64,000 bases of DNA, from positions 806,001-870,000 of the forward strand of contig NZ_JGVU02000002.1 of the NCBI RefSeq assembly GCF_000708755.2. Direction: 5' to 3'. The stretch comes from Metabacillus indicus LMG 22858 (lineage in GTDB: Bacteria > Bacillota > Bacilli > Bacillales > Bacillaceae). This document shows, piece by piece, positions 1 through 8,063 of this stretch. The position numbers were made by a program, and so were the translations under genes. Within the stretch, counting starts at the first letter, position 1; every line of letters begins with the position of its first letter. The notes below the pieces were generated by a model, which saw only the letters and a list, made by a program, of their open reading frames with translations, had not been told where the DNA came from and did no database searches.

Positions 1-642
1 AAGTGGATTTGAGCCAACCATGACTGGATAGAAATAACCAGGGAAATTTTCAACTAATTTTGAAAAAAATACGTTGTTAGTGCTCTCCATCACATTGGAC
101 ATAATATTGTGAAAAAATAGCAGGGACGCTGTCAAAATCCCATAAACTGCACCACTTACGACACCATAAAGTAATAAAAAATATCCGAACAAGAAAAAAG
201 TCAGCACTAGAAGGAACACGTTAGCAGAGAATCCGAGAAGAAAGGAAATCTTCAACTCTCCAGACACCCCAAGTTGTTGTGCAACTAAAAGTAAGGCAAT
301 TCCTACTGTCACATATATGAAACTGACCCATAGCGCAATTACGACATTTGCCAGTACATAGTTTTTTCTGTTTAGTTTTGAGTTGTTAATCAATGAGACT
401 GTCTTTGATGAATAGTCTCTGTTAACAAAATAAAGGGGGTGTAATACAGCAGCGAGCATTCCCAACATACAATAAAAGTTTGAGACATGCTTAATGCTAA
501 ACGATGCAGCAGTTCCTGTTAGGATGAGATAACTTATGAGTATTGCTGGCCCTAATGCTCCCAATACTCCAACAATCAAATGTCCCCTCTTTACTAACTC
601 ACTTAAATTGCAGTTAACATAATTTTTAATATCCAATTCCAC
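1..642 (-). CDS. ABC-2 type transporter permease, 3' end outside window
   Basis: The frame is open from a GTG start to the window edge (214 codons), so the C-terminus is missing. The product has several long hydrophobic segments after a short cytoplasmic N-terminus, as expected of the membrane subunit of a small ABC exporter. GTG is chosen because GGGGGTGAAG lies just upstream. The start overlaps the end of the upstream ATPase gene by 17 bases, so the two are probably translationally coupled. The substrate is unknown; neighbours of this type often export peptides or antibiotics. Confidence 0.75.
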   Translation of the reverse strand, partial: MELDIKNYVNCNLSELVKRGHLIVGVLGALGPAILISYLILTGTAASFSIKHVSNFYCMLGMLAAVLHPLYFVNRDYSSKTVSLINNSKLNRKNYVLANVVIALWVSFIYVTVGIALLLVAQQLGVSGELKISFLLGFSANVFLLVLTFFLFGYFLLLYGVVSGAVYGILTASLLFFHNIMSNVMESTNNVFFSKLVENFPGYFYPVMVGSNPL

Positions 643-1495
643 GTTCTTCACCCCCAAGTTTTTTCATGTAGACATTGCGAAGCGTTTTCTTTTCACTAGT
701 AAAATCAACTAATTTTAACCCTAATTTATTTAAGAAATGGAAAATATCAGCGTTTTCTGAAGTTGTTTCAATTTCAATTGTTTTTTCACACGAATAAATG
801 ATACTACCAAACTTTTGATGTTCAATAAAAGTGGCTAATTCATTAGGATGATCGAAAACTAGTTTTAATATATACTGGGTTTTGTCATTGAATTGCTCTT
901 CTTCAAGAATGTTCCCTTTTTCTAAAAATAAGACACGATTACAGACTCCCTCAATATCTTCTAACTTATGGCTGGATATCAAAACACCCACATTCCGCTC
1001 CTCAGCCATTTTTTTCAATTGCTGTAATACTTGGATGGATGTTTCAATATCCATACCATTTGTCGGCTCATCCAGTACCACGTACTTGGGGTTATTCAAT
1101 AGACTTATAACAATCCCCAACTTTTGCTTCATTCCAAGCGAATATTCCTTTACTTTTTTATTCAATACATCAAATAAATGTAAACTCTTCAAAAGCTCCT
1201 CGTATTCACTAAGCTTGAATTTGTTCCCGTAAATTCTCGAAAAATAAGATAAATGTGCTAGCCCAGTCTTATTACTAAACAGCTTAGGTTCCTCAATCAA
1301 GTATCCTACGTGATTATTGTCTTTAACTGATCCATCAAATTTTTGAATTGTTTGAGCAATTATCTTCATTAGCGTACTTTTTCCAGCGCCATTATTACCA
1401 ACTAAACCAACGATTTCCCCTTGTTTGAAATAAAAAGACAACTCATTTAAAGCGACAGTGTCCTTGTATTTCTTGGAAATTGATTGAATATGCAC
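626..1495 (-). CDS. ABC transporter ATP-binding protein (BcrA-like)
   Basis: The 289-residue protein is a single ABC ATPase domain that would drive the adjacent permease. Visible motifs are Walker A GNNGAGKST near residue 33, signature SLGMKQ near 117 and Walker B YVVLDEP near 138 followed by the D-loop. The roughly 70 residues after the H-loop resemble the C-terminal extension of bacitracin-type exporters. It follows the small membrane protein gene in one operon headed by an XRE regulator. The substrate cannot be told from sequence. Confidence 0.9.
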   Translation of the reverse strand: MHIQSISKKYKDTVALNELSFYFKQGEIVGLVGNNGAGKSTLMKIIAQTIQKFDGSVKDNNHVGYLIEEPKLFSNKTGLAHLSYFSRIYGNKFKLSEYEELLKSLHLFDVLNKKVKEYSLGMKQKLGIVISLLNNPKYVVLDEPTNGMDIETSIQVLQQLKKMAEERNVGVLISSHKLEDIEGVCNRVLFLEKGNILEEEQFNDKTQYILKLVFDHPNELATFIEHQKFGSIIYSCEKTIEIETTSENADIFHFLNKLGLKLVDFTSEKKTLRNVYMKKLGGEERGIGY

Positions 1496-1519
1496 TTAAC
1501 CATCCCCCTGTTTTTTTCA

Positions 1520-1864
1520 TTAATTTGATATATCTTTCCAGTATCGAACGGCAAGATATACTGCTGAAGCCATGAAAGCGATTGAATATTTAAACAAAAA
1601 GAAAATCTGCCACATATAATCTTTCGGAAAAAACATATCGCACAAAATGATTCCACCCAACATGATAAAAGAACTTTTTAAATAAATTTGGTTTGTTCTT
1701 TCGTCCTCTTTACCTATTTTGTTTCGAAGGATAAATATAAGCCCTATGCCCACAAACAAAAGCAGAAAACCGCTAACAATCAGTATGTTCCAATTACCAT
1801 TTGATTGTTCCACCCATGCTTTTAATGGCAAAAAAAGTGTATTTGTTACATAATCAAACATCAT
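1520..1864 (-). CDS. Small membrane protein of XRE-linked type
   Basis: About 114 residues with three to four hydrophobic segments and a short charged loop (KEDERTNQIY), a pattern common in DUF2178-like proteins encoded next to small XRE regulators. The family name is a guess from layout. A start at the ATG-ATG pair is preferred over the longer frame because AAAGGGG lies nine bases upstream of the second ATG. It slightly overlaps the end of the regulator gene. Function unknown; it may act with the regulator or the ABC transporter. Confidence 0.65.
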   Translation of the reverse strand: MMFDYVTNTLFLPLKAWVEQSNGNWNILIVSGFLLLFVGIGLIFILRNKIGKEDERTNQIYLKSSFIMLGGIILCDMFFPKDYMWQIFFLFKYSIAFMASAVYLAVRYWKDISN

Positions 1865-2093
1865 TTCCATGATCCCCTTTCTCATAAGTAAAAATTTCGT
1901 TTACATCAACATCAAAAAAATCGGCAATCCGGAAAGCGAGCAGCATGGTGGGAACATAATTTCCTTTTTCCATTACAAAGATGGTTTGTTTGGAAACTCC
2001 GACTTTCTCTGCTAATTCTTGCTGGGACATTCTTGCAAGTACACGGTACTCGTAAACCTTGTTGGAAATGGAATCTCCAAAATCTTTCTTCAT
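1854..2093 (-). CDS. XRE-family transcriptional regulator
   Basis: A 79-residue protein that is almost entirely a helix-turn-helix domain. The segment SQQELAEKVGVSKQTI (about residues 22-37) is the recognition motif, and FFDVDVNEIFTY is the usual end of YozG/SinR-like small regulators. The ATG following AAGAGGTG is preferred to the upstream ATG, which lacks a ribosome binding site. It is the first gene of the four-gene cassette and probably controls it; no operator could be singled out upstream. Confidence 0.85.
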   Translation of the reverse strand: MKKDFGDSISNKVYEYRVLARMSQQELAEKVGVSKQTIFVMEKGNYVPTMLLAFRIADFFDVDVNEIFTYEKGDHGNDV

Positions 2094-2210
2094 TCTCAAC
2101 ACCTCTTGAGTCAAATTATAAACTTTGTTTTTATAAAAGTAAAGTAAACTTATACAAAATAATAAAATGTTTTTATTTTTTATTTTATTACTTTGATTAA
2201 ATAAAGGTCA

Positions 2211-2252
2211 CAAAAAAAAGAACCTAACGAAGCATTTTGATTTCGTCAGGTT
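2211..2252 (-). terminator. Intrinsic terminator after argS
   Basis: An 11-bp stem (AACCTGACGAA against TTCGTTAGGTT, one mismatch) is followed on the minus strand by eight T residues. It ends the argS transcript and separates it from the AT-rich cassette. Confidence 0.85.
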
Positions 2253-2339
2253 CAACTTAAGCGATTAATATTTTTTTTCAGTGAATACATCCTATGCCAG
2301 TTGCGTTTATTACCCCTTTAGACGTCTGGACTCTCTTTG

Positions 2340-4022
2340 CTACATTTCCTCAGGGGCCTGTATTCCCAGCAGACGAAGCCCCTCTTTAAGGATAACGGCA
2401 GCACAGCAGACAAGTGTCAGCCTTGCTTGTTTTAACTCGTTATCATCCAGAATTCTGACTGAAGCATAATATTTGTTAAATGATCTGGCCAGTTCAATAA
2501 CGAATTTTGCAAGCAAGGAAGGATCGTATTCCTCCATTGCTCTCTTAATCACTTCCGGAAATGACAGGAATGAAGTAATAATCGGCCAAGCTTCAAGATC
2601 TGATATAATGGCCGCATTGTCCGTTTCTGCAAAGCCCCCCTTCTTTAGAAGAGAAATTGCACGCGCATGAGTATATTGAACATAAGGGGCGGTTTCCCCC
2701 TCAAATTTCAGCATATCTTCAAAAGAAAATTCAATATCATTTCGACGATAATGTTTCAGGTCCTGAAATATAACTGCCCCGGTCCCTACCTGACGGGCAA
2801 CTTCTTCCTTATCAGCAAGATCAGGGTTTTTCTTGTTTATTTGATCCAATGCCAGTTTGATGGCGTCGTTCAGCACTTCTTCGAGCAAGATAACTTTTCC
2901 TTTTCGAGTAGACATCTTCTTTCCATCTTTTAAGATCATTCCGAAAGGTACATGCTCCATTCCCTGCTTCCACTGAAATCCCATCTTTTGCAGCACAGCG
3001 AACAGCTGTTTAAAGTGCAGGCTTTGCTCGTTGCCTACTACGTATAAGGATTTTACAAAGTGATAGGTTTCATGACGGTAAATGGCAGCCGCCAGGTCCC
3101 GGGTTGCATAAAGTGTCGTTCCATCCTTCTTCTTAATCAGACATGGCGGAAGATCTTCGAGCGGAACGACCATGGCGCCTTCAGACTCTTCTGAAAGGTT
3201 CATGTCTGCAAGCATTTGAACGACATTATCCATCTTGTCATTGTAAAAGGCTTCCCCTTGAAAAGAATCAAATGGGATTCCCATCAACTCGTAGATGCCT
3301 GAGAACTCCTTTAAGGATTCTTCACGAAACCATTCCCATAATAGAATGGCCTCTGGATCGGCATCCTCCAATTTTTTGAACCATGCACGAGCTTCATTTT
3401 CTAACTCAGGATTCGTTTCTGCTTCTTCATGAAACGTGACATAAAGTTTCAGCAGCTCTTTGATAGGCTGTTCTTTTACTTTCAGTTCATCTCCCCACAT
3501 TTTGTAAGCGGTTATCAATTTGCCGAATTGCGTTCCCCAGTCGCCTAAATGATTAATTCTTACGGGTAAGTAACCGCATTTTTCCGTGATCAGTGCCAGG
3601 GAATGACCGATAACGGTTGAACGCAGATGCCCCATTGAAAAAGGTTTGGCGATATTAGGAGAAGAAAAGTCAATTGTCATGACACCGCCGTTTCCATGCT
3701 CCATATCTCCGTAATGGTTCTTTTCAGACACTATTTTTTTCAGCACAAGGGATGATACCACTTGCTTATTAAGGAACACATTTACATATCCGTTCACTGC
3801 TTCTGCCTTTTCAAAAAGTGACAGATTCATATTACCGGCAAGTTCACGTGCAATGTGCTGGGGTGATTTTCTTAAAGTTTTTGCAAGATCATAACAGGGG
3901 AATGCCAGATCCCCCATATGCTCATATTTTGGCTTTTCAATCATTTGGACCATTTTGTTTTTTTCAAACTGTCCATTCAGCGCCTCAAATAAAATGTCTA
4001 CAAAATCATTTTTGAAGTTCAT
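2340..4022 (-). CDS. argS: Arginyl-tRNA synthetase (non-B. subtilis lineage)
   Basis: 560 residues; attaches arginine to tRNA-Arg in the cytoplasm. The N-terminal Add-1-like domain is followed by the class I HIGH motif in the form SMGH (129-132) within SSPNIAKPF-SMGHLRST, and MSTRKG appears near 364 as the KMSK equivalent. The C-terminal anticodon-binding domain ends in LLGIQAPEEM. The SSPNIAKPF context is typical of the ArgRS of lactic acid bacteria and yeast, not of the B. subtilis enzyme (NPTGDLHLGHARG), so this may be a second, inducible copy. The start follows GAGGAGGG. A T-box leader precedes it. Confidence 0.95.
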   Translation of the reverse strand: MNFKNDFVDILFEALNGQFEKNKMVQMIEKPKYEHMGDLAFPCYDLAKTLRKSPQHIARELAGNMNLSLFEKAEAVNGYVNVFLNKQVVSSLVLKKIVSEKNHYGDMEHGNGGVMTIDFSSPNIAKPFSMGHLRSTVIGHSLALITEKCGYLPVRINHLGDWGTQFGKLITAYKMWGDELKVKEQPIKELLKLYVTFHEEAETNPELENEARAWFKKLEDADPEAILLWEWFREESLKEFSGIYELMGIPFDSFQGEAFYNDKMDNVVQMLADMNLSEESEGAMVVPLEDLPPCLIKKKDGTTLYATRDLAAAIYRHETYHFVKSLYVVGNEQSLHFKQLFAVLQKMGFQWKQGMEHVPFGMILKDGKKMSTRKGKVILLEEVLNDAIKLALDQINKKNPDLADKEEVARQVGTGAVIFQDLKHYRRNDIEFSFEDMLKFEGETAPYVQYTHARAISLLKKGGFAETDNAAIISDLEAWPIITSFLSFPEVIKRAMEEYDPSLLAKFVIELARSFNKYYASVRILDDNELKQARLTLVCCAAVILKEGLRLLGIQAPEEM

Positions 4023-4044
4023 ACATTCCCTCCTCAAAATAAAA

Positions 4045-4290
4045 AAAGCTTCCGTCTCTTAAATAGAGACGGAAGCTTTCAATTTCCGCGGTACCACTCT
4101 GCTTGTTTTTCCATACAGAAAAACCACTTTACATGAATAACGGGGTCTTAACCCGGCTTTCCCTACTAATTTCAGGCAAGCATCTCAAAAGTCCGGTTCA
4201 TTACTTGCTTCATGACAGGCTCACACCATCCCTGACTCGCTTACTTTCCGCAAATAATTACTCTCTTTATCAACGATTTTATTTTATATT
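4045..4290 (-). promoter_or_regulatory. T-box riboswitch leader of argS
   Basis: The minus strand carries the T-box core AGAGTGGTACCGCGG (about 4083-4100) followed by a 14-bp terminator stem (AAAGCTTCCGTCTC and its complement) with a T run. Stem I elements are visible upstream, including GGATGGTGTGAGCC. A CGG arginine codon at 4193-4195 within GAACCGGAC is a plausible specifier. Uncharged tRNA-Arg should favour the antiterminator and turn on argS. The class is certain; the exact specifier is not. Confidence 0.92.
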
Positions 4291-4297
4291 AATGTAT

Positions 4298-4325
4298 ATT
4301 ATATCCATTCTATTATAAAAAACAA
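4298..4325 (-). promoter_or_regulatory. Sigma-A promoter for argS leader
   Basis: Minus-strand TTGTTT and TATAAT are separated by 16 bases and placed just upstream of the T-box stem I. Confidence 0.6.
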
Positions 4326-4402
4326 TCTTTATTGAAAAAAATTCAAGCTAAGCTGCATCTCTGGATGCTGAGCCAGACCAAAAATGATCAAGCTTCACTT
4401 CC

Positions 4403-4855
4403 TCACTTATTCCCCAGCTGCTCCGCCAAACCGATTAGAAGCCCTTCAGTTCCGCGGATGTAGCAGAGCCGGTAAGATTCCTCGTACTGAACTACTTCCC
4501 CTACGAGCTGAGCACCCAGTTTAGTCAGTCTGGATACCATTTCGTCAATGTCTTCTACAGCAAACATGAGACGCAGATAACCAAGGGCATTCACAGGAGA
4601 ATTCCGGTGATCTGATACAACTGCTGGGTTGAGAAATTGCGAAAGTTCAAGCCGGCTATGGCCATCCGGGGTGACCATTACTGCAATCTCAACACACTGA
4701 TCACCCAGTCCTGTGACGCGGCCAGCCCATTCACCTTCTACAGTTGCTCTGCCTTCAAGTTTCAGGCCAATCTCTTCAAAAAAAGAGATGACGTCATCGA
4801 GGGATTCTACAACGATGCTGACATTGTCCATTCTTAGTAAATTGTTATTTTCCAT
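4403..4855 (-). CDS. VOC-family (glyoxalase/bleomycin resistance-like) protein
   Basis: 150 residues with the paired beta-alpha-beta-beta-beta layout of the vicinal oxygen chelate superfamily: the first half begins NVSIVVESLDDVISFFEEIG, the second LMFAVEDIDEMVSRL, and the protein ends near EGLLIGLAEQLG. The substrate is unknown; members bind antibiotics or process small electrophiles. A good ribosome binding site (AAGGAGAT) precedes the ATG. It is apparently a single-gene unit between hxlB-like and argS. No clear terminator is seen after it. Confidence 0.8.
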   Translation of the reverse strand: MENNNLLRMDNVSIVVESLDDVISFFEEIGLKLEGRATVEGEWAGRVTGLGDQCVEIAVMVTPDGHSRLELSQFLNPAVVSDHRNSPVNALGYLRLMFAVEDIDEMVSRLTKLGAQLVGEVVQYEESYRLCYIRGTEGLLIGLAEQLGNK

Positions 4856-5096
4856 AGTTTTATCTCCTTATGTAACACAGTTGCTAATAAAGTAAATAAC
4901 TTCGACTTTCCAGCAAACTATTCCTTCTCTTTGCTTCATCAAATGGTTCGATTCTCTTTAAGCTCAGATAACGGGATAAATAGGTAAGAAGATTTTCATA
5001 AAAAACAGCAGGTGCACCTGGTGAATGATTTACGAAATACAGTATCTATTGGAAACGGAAGCAACAGTTCATTGTTCACTGCTTCATTGTATTTCC

Positions 5097-5645
5097 CTAC
5101 TCCACATTACTGTGCTTTAAAAAAGCCTGCTCATTTGAAACCTTCTTCAGATCAGCGTATTTCAGGCATATTGCATCAAAAAGAAGGTGGACACATTGAT
5201 CGAATAATGAACCCAGAGGCTGGACCGTCGGCTGTTCGCCTTCTTTGCGGTACTTAGTGGCTGCGGGTACATGGAGAGACATGAATGCTGTTTCTGCAAG
5301 CGGACCTTCTGAATCAGCTGTAACTACCAGAACGAAGCAGCCTAGTTCCTTTGCTTTTTCAGCTGTCCACAGAACGCTTTTCGTTTTGCCTGAACCGGAT
5401 ACCGCAACTAGGATATCATCATCAGACATGCCTGGTGTGATCGTTTCTCCGACAGCATAAACCTCCGCTCCCAGATGCATCAGGCGCATGGCAAACGATT
5501 TTGCCATTAGTCCCGAGCGACCTTCTCCTGTGACAAAAATCCGCTTATTATTGTTTAATTCCTCAGCGATGGCGATCAACTCACCATTGTCTATTTTGCC
5601 TAATACGGTTTCAATCTCTTTTAAAATCGTGTCCGTTCCGCTCAT
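5097..5645 (-). CDS. hxlB: 6-phospho-3-hexuloisomerase-like SIS-domain protein
   Basis: 182 residues forming one SIS (sugar isomerase) domain: RIFVTGEGRSGLMAKSFAMR near 35, GETITPGMSDDDILVAVSGSG near 87 and KKVSNEQAFLKHSNVE at the end. PHI enzymes interconvert 3-hexulose 6-phosphate and fructose 6-phosphate. The ATG overlaps the stop of the HPS-like gene (ATGA), so the pair is coupled. It is the last gene of the sugar-acid operon, an unusual place for hxlB; the true substrate may differ from the RuMP intermediate. Confidence 0.85.
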   Translation of the reverse strand: MSGTDTILKEIETVLGKIDNGELIAIAEELNNNKRIFVTGEGRSGLMAKSFAMRLMHLGAEVYAVGETITPGMSDDDILVAVSGSGKTKSVLWTAEKAKELGCFVLVVTADSEGPLAETAFMSLHVPAATKYRKEGEQPTVQPLGSLFDQCVHLLFDAICLKYADLKKVSNEQAFLKHSNVE

Positions 5646-6259
5646 TGAATTGCCTCCTTTTCAAGAATCAGGGCTCGCAGTTTTTCTGCTGCAAGACCGG
5701 GATTTTCTGCTTTTGTAATAGCCGACCCTATGATGAGAATGTCAGGAAGCTCTTTCATCCCCCTGATGGATTCAGGCGTCAGTCCGCCTGCTGCAGCTGT
5801 CTTAAGTCTTCCGCCAGTAAAGGTAAGTCTTGTTCCCGTCAGCTCTTGTTCATCCTTGCTCACATGCTCGCAGAAAACCGCATGTTTAAACACAGCAAGT
5901 TTTTCCCGCTGTTCTGCCGTGGTGTTCAACAGGTCAATCATTATCTGTTTCCCTCTTTTTTCAGCTTCTTTCACGCATGCTTCCACTGTTTGAATGGGAC
6001 TTGCCCCCATCACGGTCATTATGTCAGCTCCCGCATCAAAGCACAGACCGCACTCGTATACCGCGTTGTCCATGGTTTTCATGTCCGCCAATACATGCTT
6101 GTCCGGAAAAGCTTCCTTCAATTTCTGGACGCTGCTCATGCCAAATTCTTTAATTAGGGACGTTCCAGTCTCCAAAATATCAACATGCGGTGCAGCTTTA
6201 GATGCTACTTCTATTGCTTCTTCTATCGTCATTCGGTCTAACGCAAGCTGTATCTTCAT
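5642..6259 (-). CDS. hxlA: Divergent 3-hexulose-6-phosphate synthase-like enzyme
   Basis: 205 residues of the orotidine-5'-phosphate decarboxylase-like barrel family. LALDRMTIEEA opens the barrel and ADMKTMD (about 59) holds the conserved metal/substrate residues. HPS condenses formaldehyde with ribulose 5-phosphate; the related UlaD decarboxylates 3-keto-gulonate 6-phosphate. Compared with B. subtilis HxlA as I recall it, DAGGYE is changed to DNAVYE, the VHTGYD loop is replaced by CEHVSKDEQE, and VGGGIT by IGSAIT. It may therefore use another substrate. It sits under the internal operator and is coupled to the PHI gene. Confidence 0.8.
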   Translation of the reverse strand: MKIQLALDRMTIEEAIEVASKAAPHVDILETGTSLIKEFGMSSVQKLKEAFPDKHVLADMKTMDNAVYECGLCFDAGADIMTVMGASPIQTVEACVKEAEKRGKQIMIDLLNTTAEQREKLAVFKHAVFCEHVSKDEQELTGTRLTFTGGRLKTAAAGGLTPESIRGMKELPDILIIGSAITKAENPGLAAEKLRALILEKEAIQ

Positions 6260-6269
6260 TTACACCCTC

Positions 6270-6283
6270 CTAAACCGGTTTAG
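6270..6283. promoter_or_regulatory. Internal LacI-type operator in front of hxlA-like gene
   Basis: CTAAACCGGTTTAG is a perfect 14-bp palindrome with the CG centre typical of LacI-family sites. It lies between the lacI terminator and the GGAGGG of the HPS-like gene. It matches the two sites in front of the operon except for one base per half. Confidence 0.85.
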
Positions 6284-6295
6284 TATTTCCGTTTT

Positions 6296-6324
6296 AAAAA
6301 AAGAGAATCATCAGGAAGATTCTC
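6296..6324 (-). terminator. Terminator overlapping the 3' end of the LacI gene
   Basis: A 7-bp stem (GAGAATC/GATTCTC) with seven following T residues. Its 5' arm encodes the last residues of the repressor. It could attenuate read-through from lacI into the HPS/PHI pair. Confidence 0.7.
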
Positions 6325-7324
6325 TTACAATTAATTCGCAGTCAAACACTTCTTCGGCAGGGGCAACATGTTCACCATTGATTTTTTTCAGCAGGAGCTC
6401 TGCAGCTCTCTGTCCCATTCTGTACCCTGGCTGGTCAATCGTCGTCACCCCTGTTTCAGCCAAATGGGCAAGCGGAATATTATCGAATACGACCAGTGCC
6501 GCATCCTTTCCGATCTTCAGCTGATTGTCTTTGAAAAATTCAAGAGTTTCCATAAAAACCAAGTCATTTCCTGCAAACAGCGCGGTCGGGGGATTCTTCA
6601 GCGAGAACAGCTTTTTAAGTTCTGTTTTCATCTGCTCTCTTTCTGTATGGATCATAAACTCCTGTTTAAGCGGAATGCCTGCTTCACGAAGGGCTTCTTT
6701 GTACCCGCTCAGTCTATCGATCCTTGGACTGATGACAAGGGGCTGGGTTGCGATGGCGATTTCCCTGTGGCCGCCAGAGAGCAGATGCCTGATGGATTCC
6801 GCAGCTGCAGCTTCATTTGCCGCCAGCACGTAGTTTGCTTTCAATCCTTCCACTCTGCGGTCCATAAATACGACAGGATAGTTCTCTTTGATCAATTTTT
6901 GATACAAATCCAGATTTCTGCCGGTCGGAAAAATGATCAGACCATCCACCTGCTTGGCGTGGAGCACTTCTATGTACTTACGCTCTTTTTCCGGATCATC
7001 GTCTGCATTGCAGAGAATGGCGTGTATATCATGTTTATGGCAATAGTCTTCAATTGAACGGCTGACTTCAGTCGACAGCCTGTGCATAATGTTTCCCACG
7101 ATAATGCCGATCATGGACGTGCGTTTTTGCTTCAGGCTTCTGGCCAGATAATTAGGCTGATAGCCAAGGTCATTAATCGCTGCTTCTATTTTCTTTTTTG
7201 TGTCTTCTCCCATATATTCATAGCGCTTGTTGATAAACTGGGAAACCGTGCTTTTCGAAACTCCGGCTTTTCTGGCAACATCCGCCATTGTAATACGTGC
7301 CATTTTCATCACTCTTTCAAACAT
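6311..7324 (-). CDS. LacI-family repressor of the sugar-acid operon (KdgR-like)
   Basis: 337 residues: an N-terminal HTH (TMADVARKAGVSKSTVSQFIN, hinge NYLARSLK) and a periplasmic-binding-like effector domain from IGIIVGNIM to the C-terminus. It likely binds the three TAAAYCGGTTTAG sites in the operon and is released by a pathway intermediate, as KdgR is by KDG. The upstream ATG is kept because AAGGGG lies five bases before it; starts at codon 6 or 8 are possible. It is cotranscribed with kdgA and so autoregulated. Confidence 0.92.
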   Translation of the reverse strand: MFERVMKMARITMADVARKAGVSKSTVSQFINKRYEYMGEDTKKKIEAAINDLGYQPNYLARSLKQKRTSMIGIIVGNIMHRLSTEVSRSIEDYCHKHDIHAILCNADDDPEKERKYIEVLHAKQVDGLIIFPTGRNLDLYQKLIKENYPVVFMDRRVEGLKANYVLAANEAAAAESIRHLLSGGHREIAIATQPLVISPRIDRLSGYKEALREAGIPLKQEFMIHTEREQMKTELKKLFSLKNPPTALFAGNDLVFMETLEFFKDNQLKIGKDAALVVFDNIPLAHLAETGVTTIDQPGYRMGQRAAELLLKKINGEHVAPAEEVFDCELIVRESS

Positions 7325-7379
7325 GTCTTCCCCTTCATTCTATCCGATAGATGAGGGGGAATCCACTGCTTTAGCCGAT

Positions 7380-8045
7380 TCAGCCTCCCCTGACTTGCGA
7401 GTATTTCTCCGTGTGGCGGGCTTTGTTCACTTCTTCGATAAAGGCTGCAGCTTTTTCTGTCATTTGATAAAGTACCTTATCAGTAAGCTCTGCTTTTGTA
7501 TTGACAAGTGTGCTCCCCACTCCTACGGCAATGGCGCCTGCTCTGATGTAATCCCCTGTGTTGTGGAGATCAACCCCTCCGGTCGGCATGAGCGGAATAT
7601 GCGGAAGCGGTCCGGCAATATTTTTCAAGTAGCCTGGTCCGACTGAATCTGCCGGAAACACTTTTATCAGGTCGGCTCCATATTCAAATGCCGTCAAAAT
7701 CTCTGTTGGTGTAAAGGCTCCGGGCACGCTGATGACTCCGTATCTTTTCGCCATGGCAATCGTTTCTTTTTTGACAGTTGGCGAAAAGATGAATTTTGCA
7801 CCCGACATAATGGCAGCGCGCGCTGTTTCAGGGTCAAGAACGGTTCCTGCTCCTACAAGCACATCGCTTCCGAAATGAGAAGCTGCTGACTCAATTACGC
7901 TGGAAGCTTTCGGTGTTTCCATCGTAATTTCAAGGGCCGTTACCCCTCCTGCTTTCAGAGCACTTCCGATTGATAGAATGGATTCCGGTGTAGCCCCTCT
8001 TATGACTGCTACAACTCCGCGTTTTCTGATTTCTGCTGCTCCCAT
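7380..8045 (-). CDS. kdgA: KDPG/KHG aldolase
   Basis: 221 residues. Cleaves 2-keto-3-deoxy-6-phosphogluconate to pyruvate and glyceraldehyde 3-phosphate. The class I aldolase barrel shows Arg16 (VAVIRG), Glu39/Glu43 (LEITMETP), the GAGTVLD phosphate loop and Schiff-base Lys128 in DLIKVFPA. The length is normal for the family. AAAGGAGG precedes the ATG. Kinase, transporter and repressor genes flank it, as in the B. subtilis kdgRKAT locus. Confidence 0.93.
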   Translation of the reverse strand: MGAAEIRKRGVVAVIRGATPESILSIGSALKAGGVTALEITMETPKASSVIESAASHFGSDVLVGAGTVLDPETARAAIMSGAKFIFSPTVKKETIAMAKRYGVISVPGAFTPTEILTAFEYGADLIKVFPADSVGPGYLKNIAGPLPHIPLMPTGGVDLHNTGDYIRAGAIAVGVGSTLVNTKAELTDKVLYQMTEKAAAFIEEVNKARHTEKYSQVRGG

Positions 8046-8063
8046 ATAATTGGCCTCCTTTTA

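Noticed and set aside
5008-5021. CAGGTGCACCTG palindrome in the gap after the PHI-like gene
   Set aside because: It could be a weak terminator (T run follows on the minus strand) but the stem with loop is only four pairs, so it is not listed as a feature.
5645-6524. Two plus-strand frames of 170 and 176 codons
   Set aside because: Both are antisense to the HPS-like and LacI genes, which have full motifs and good starts.
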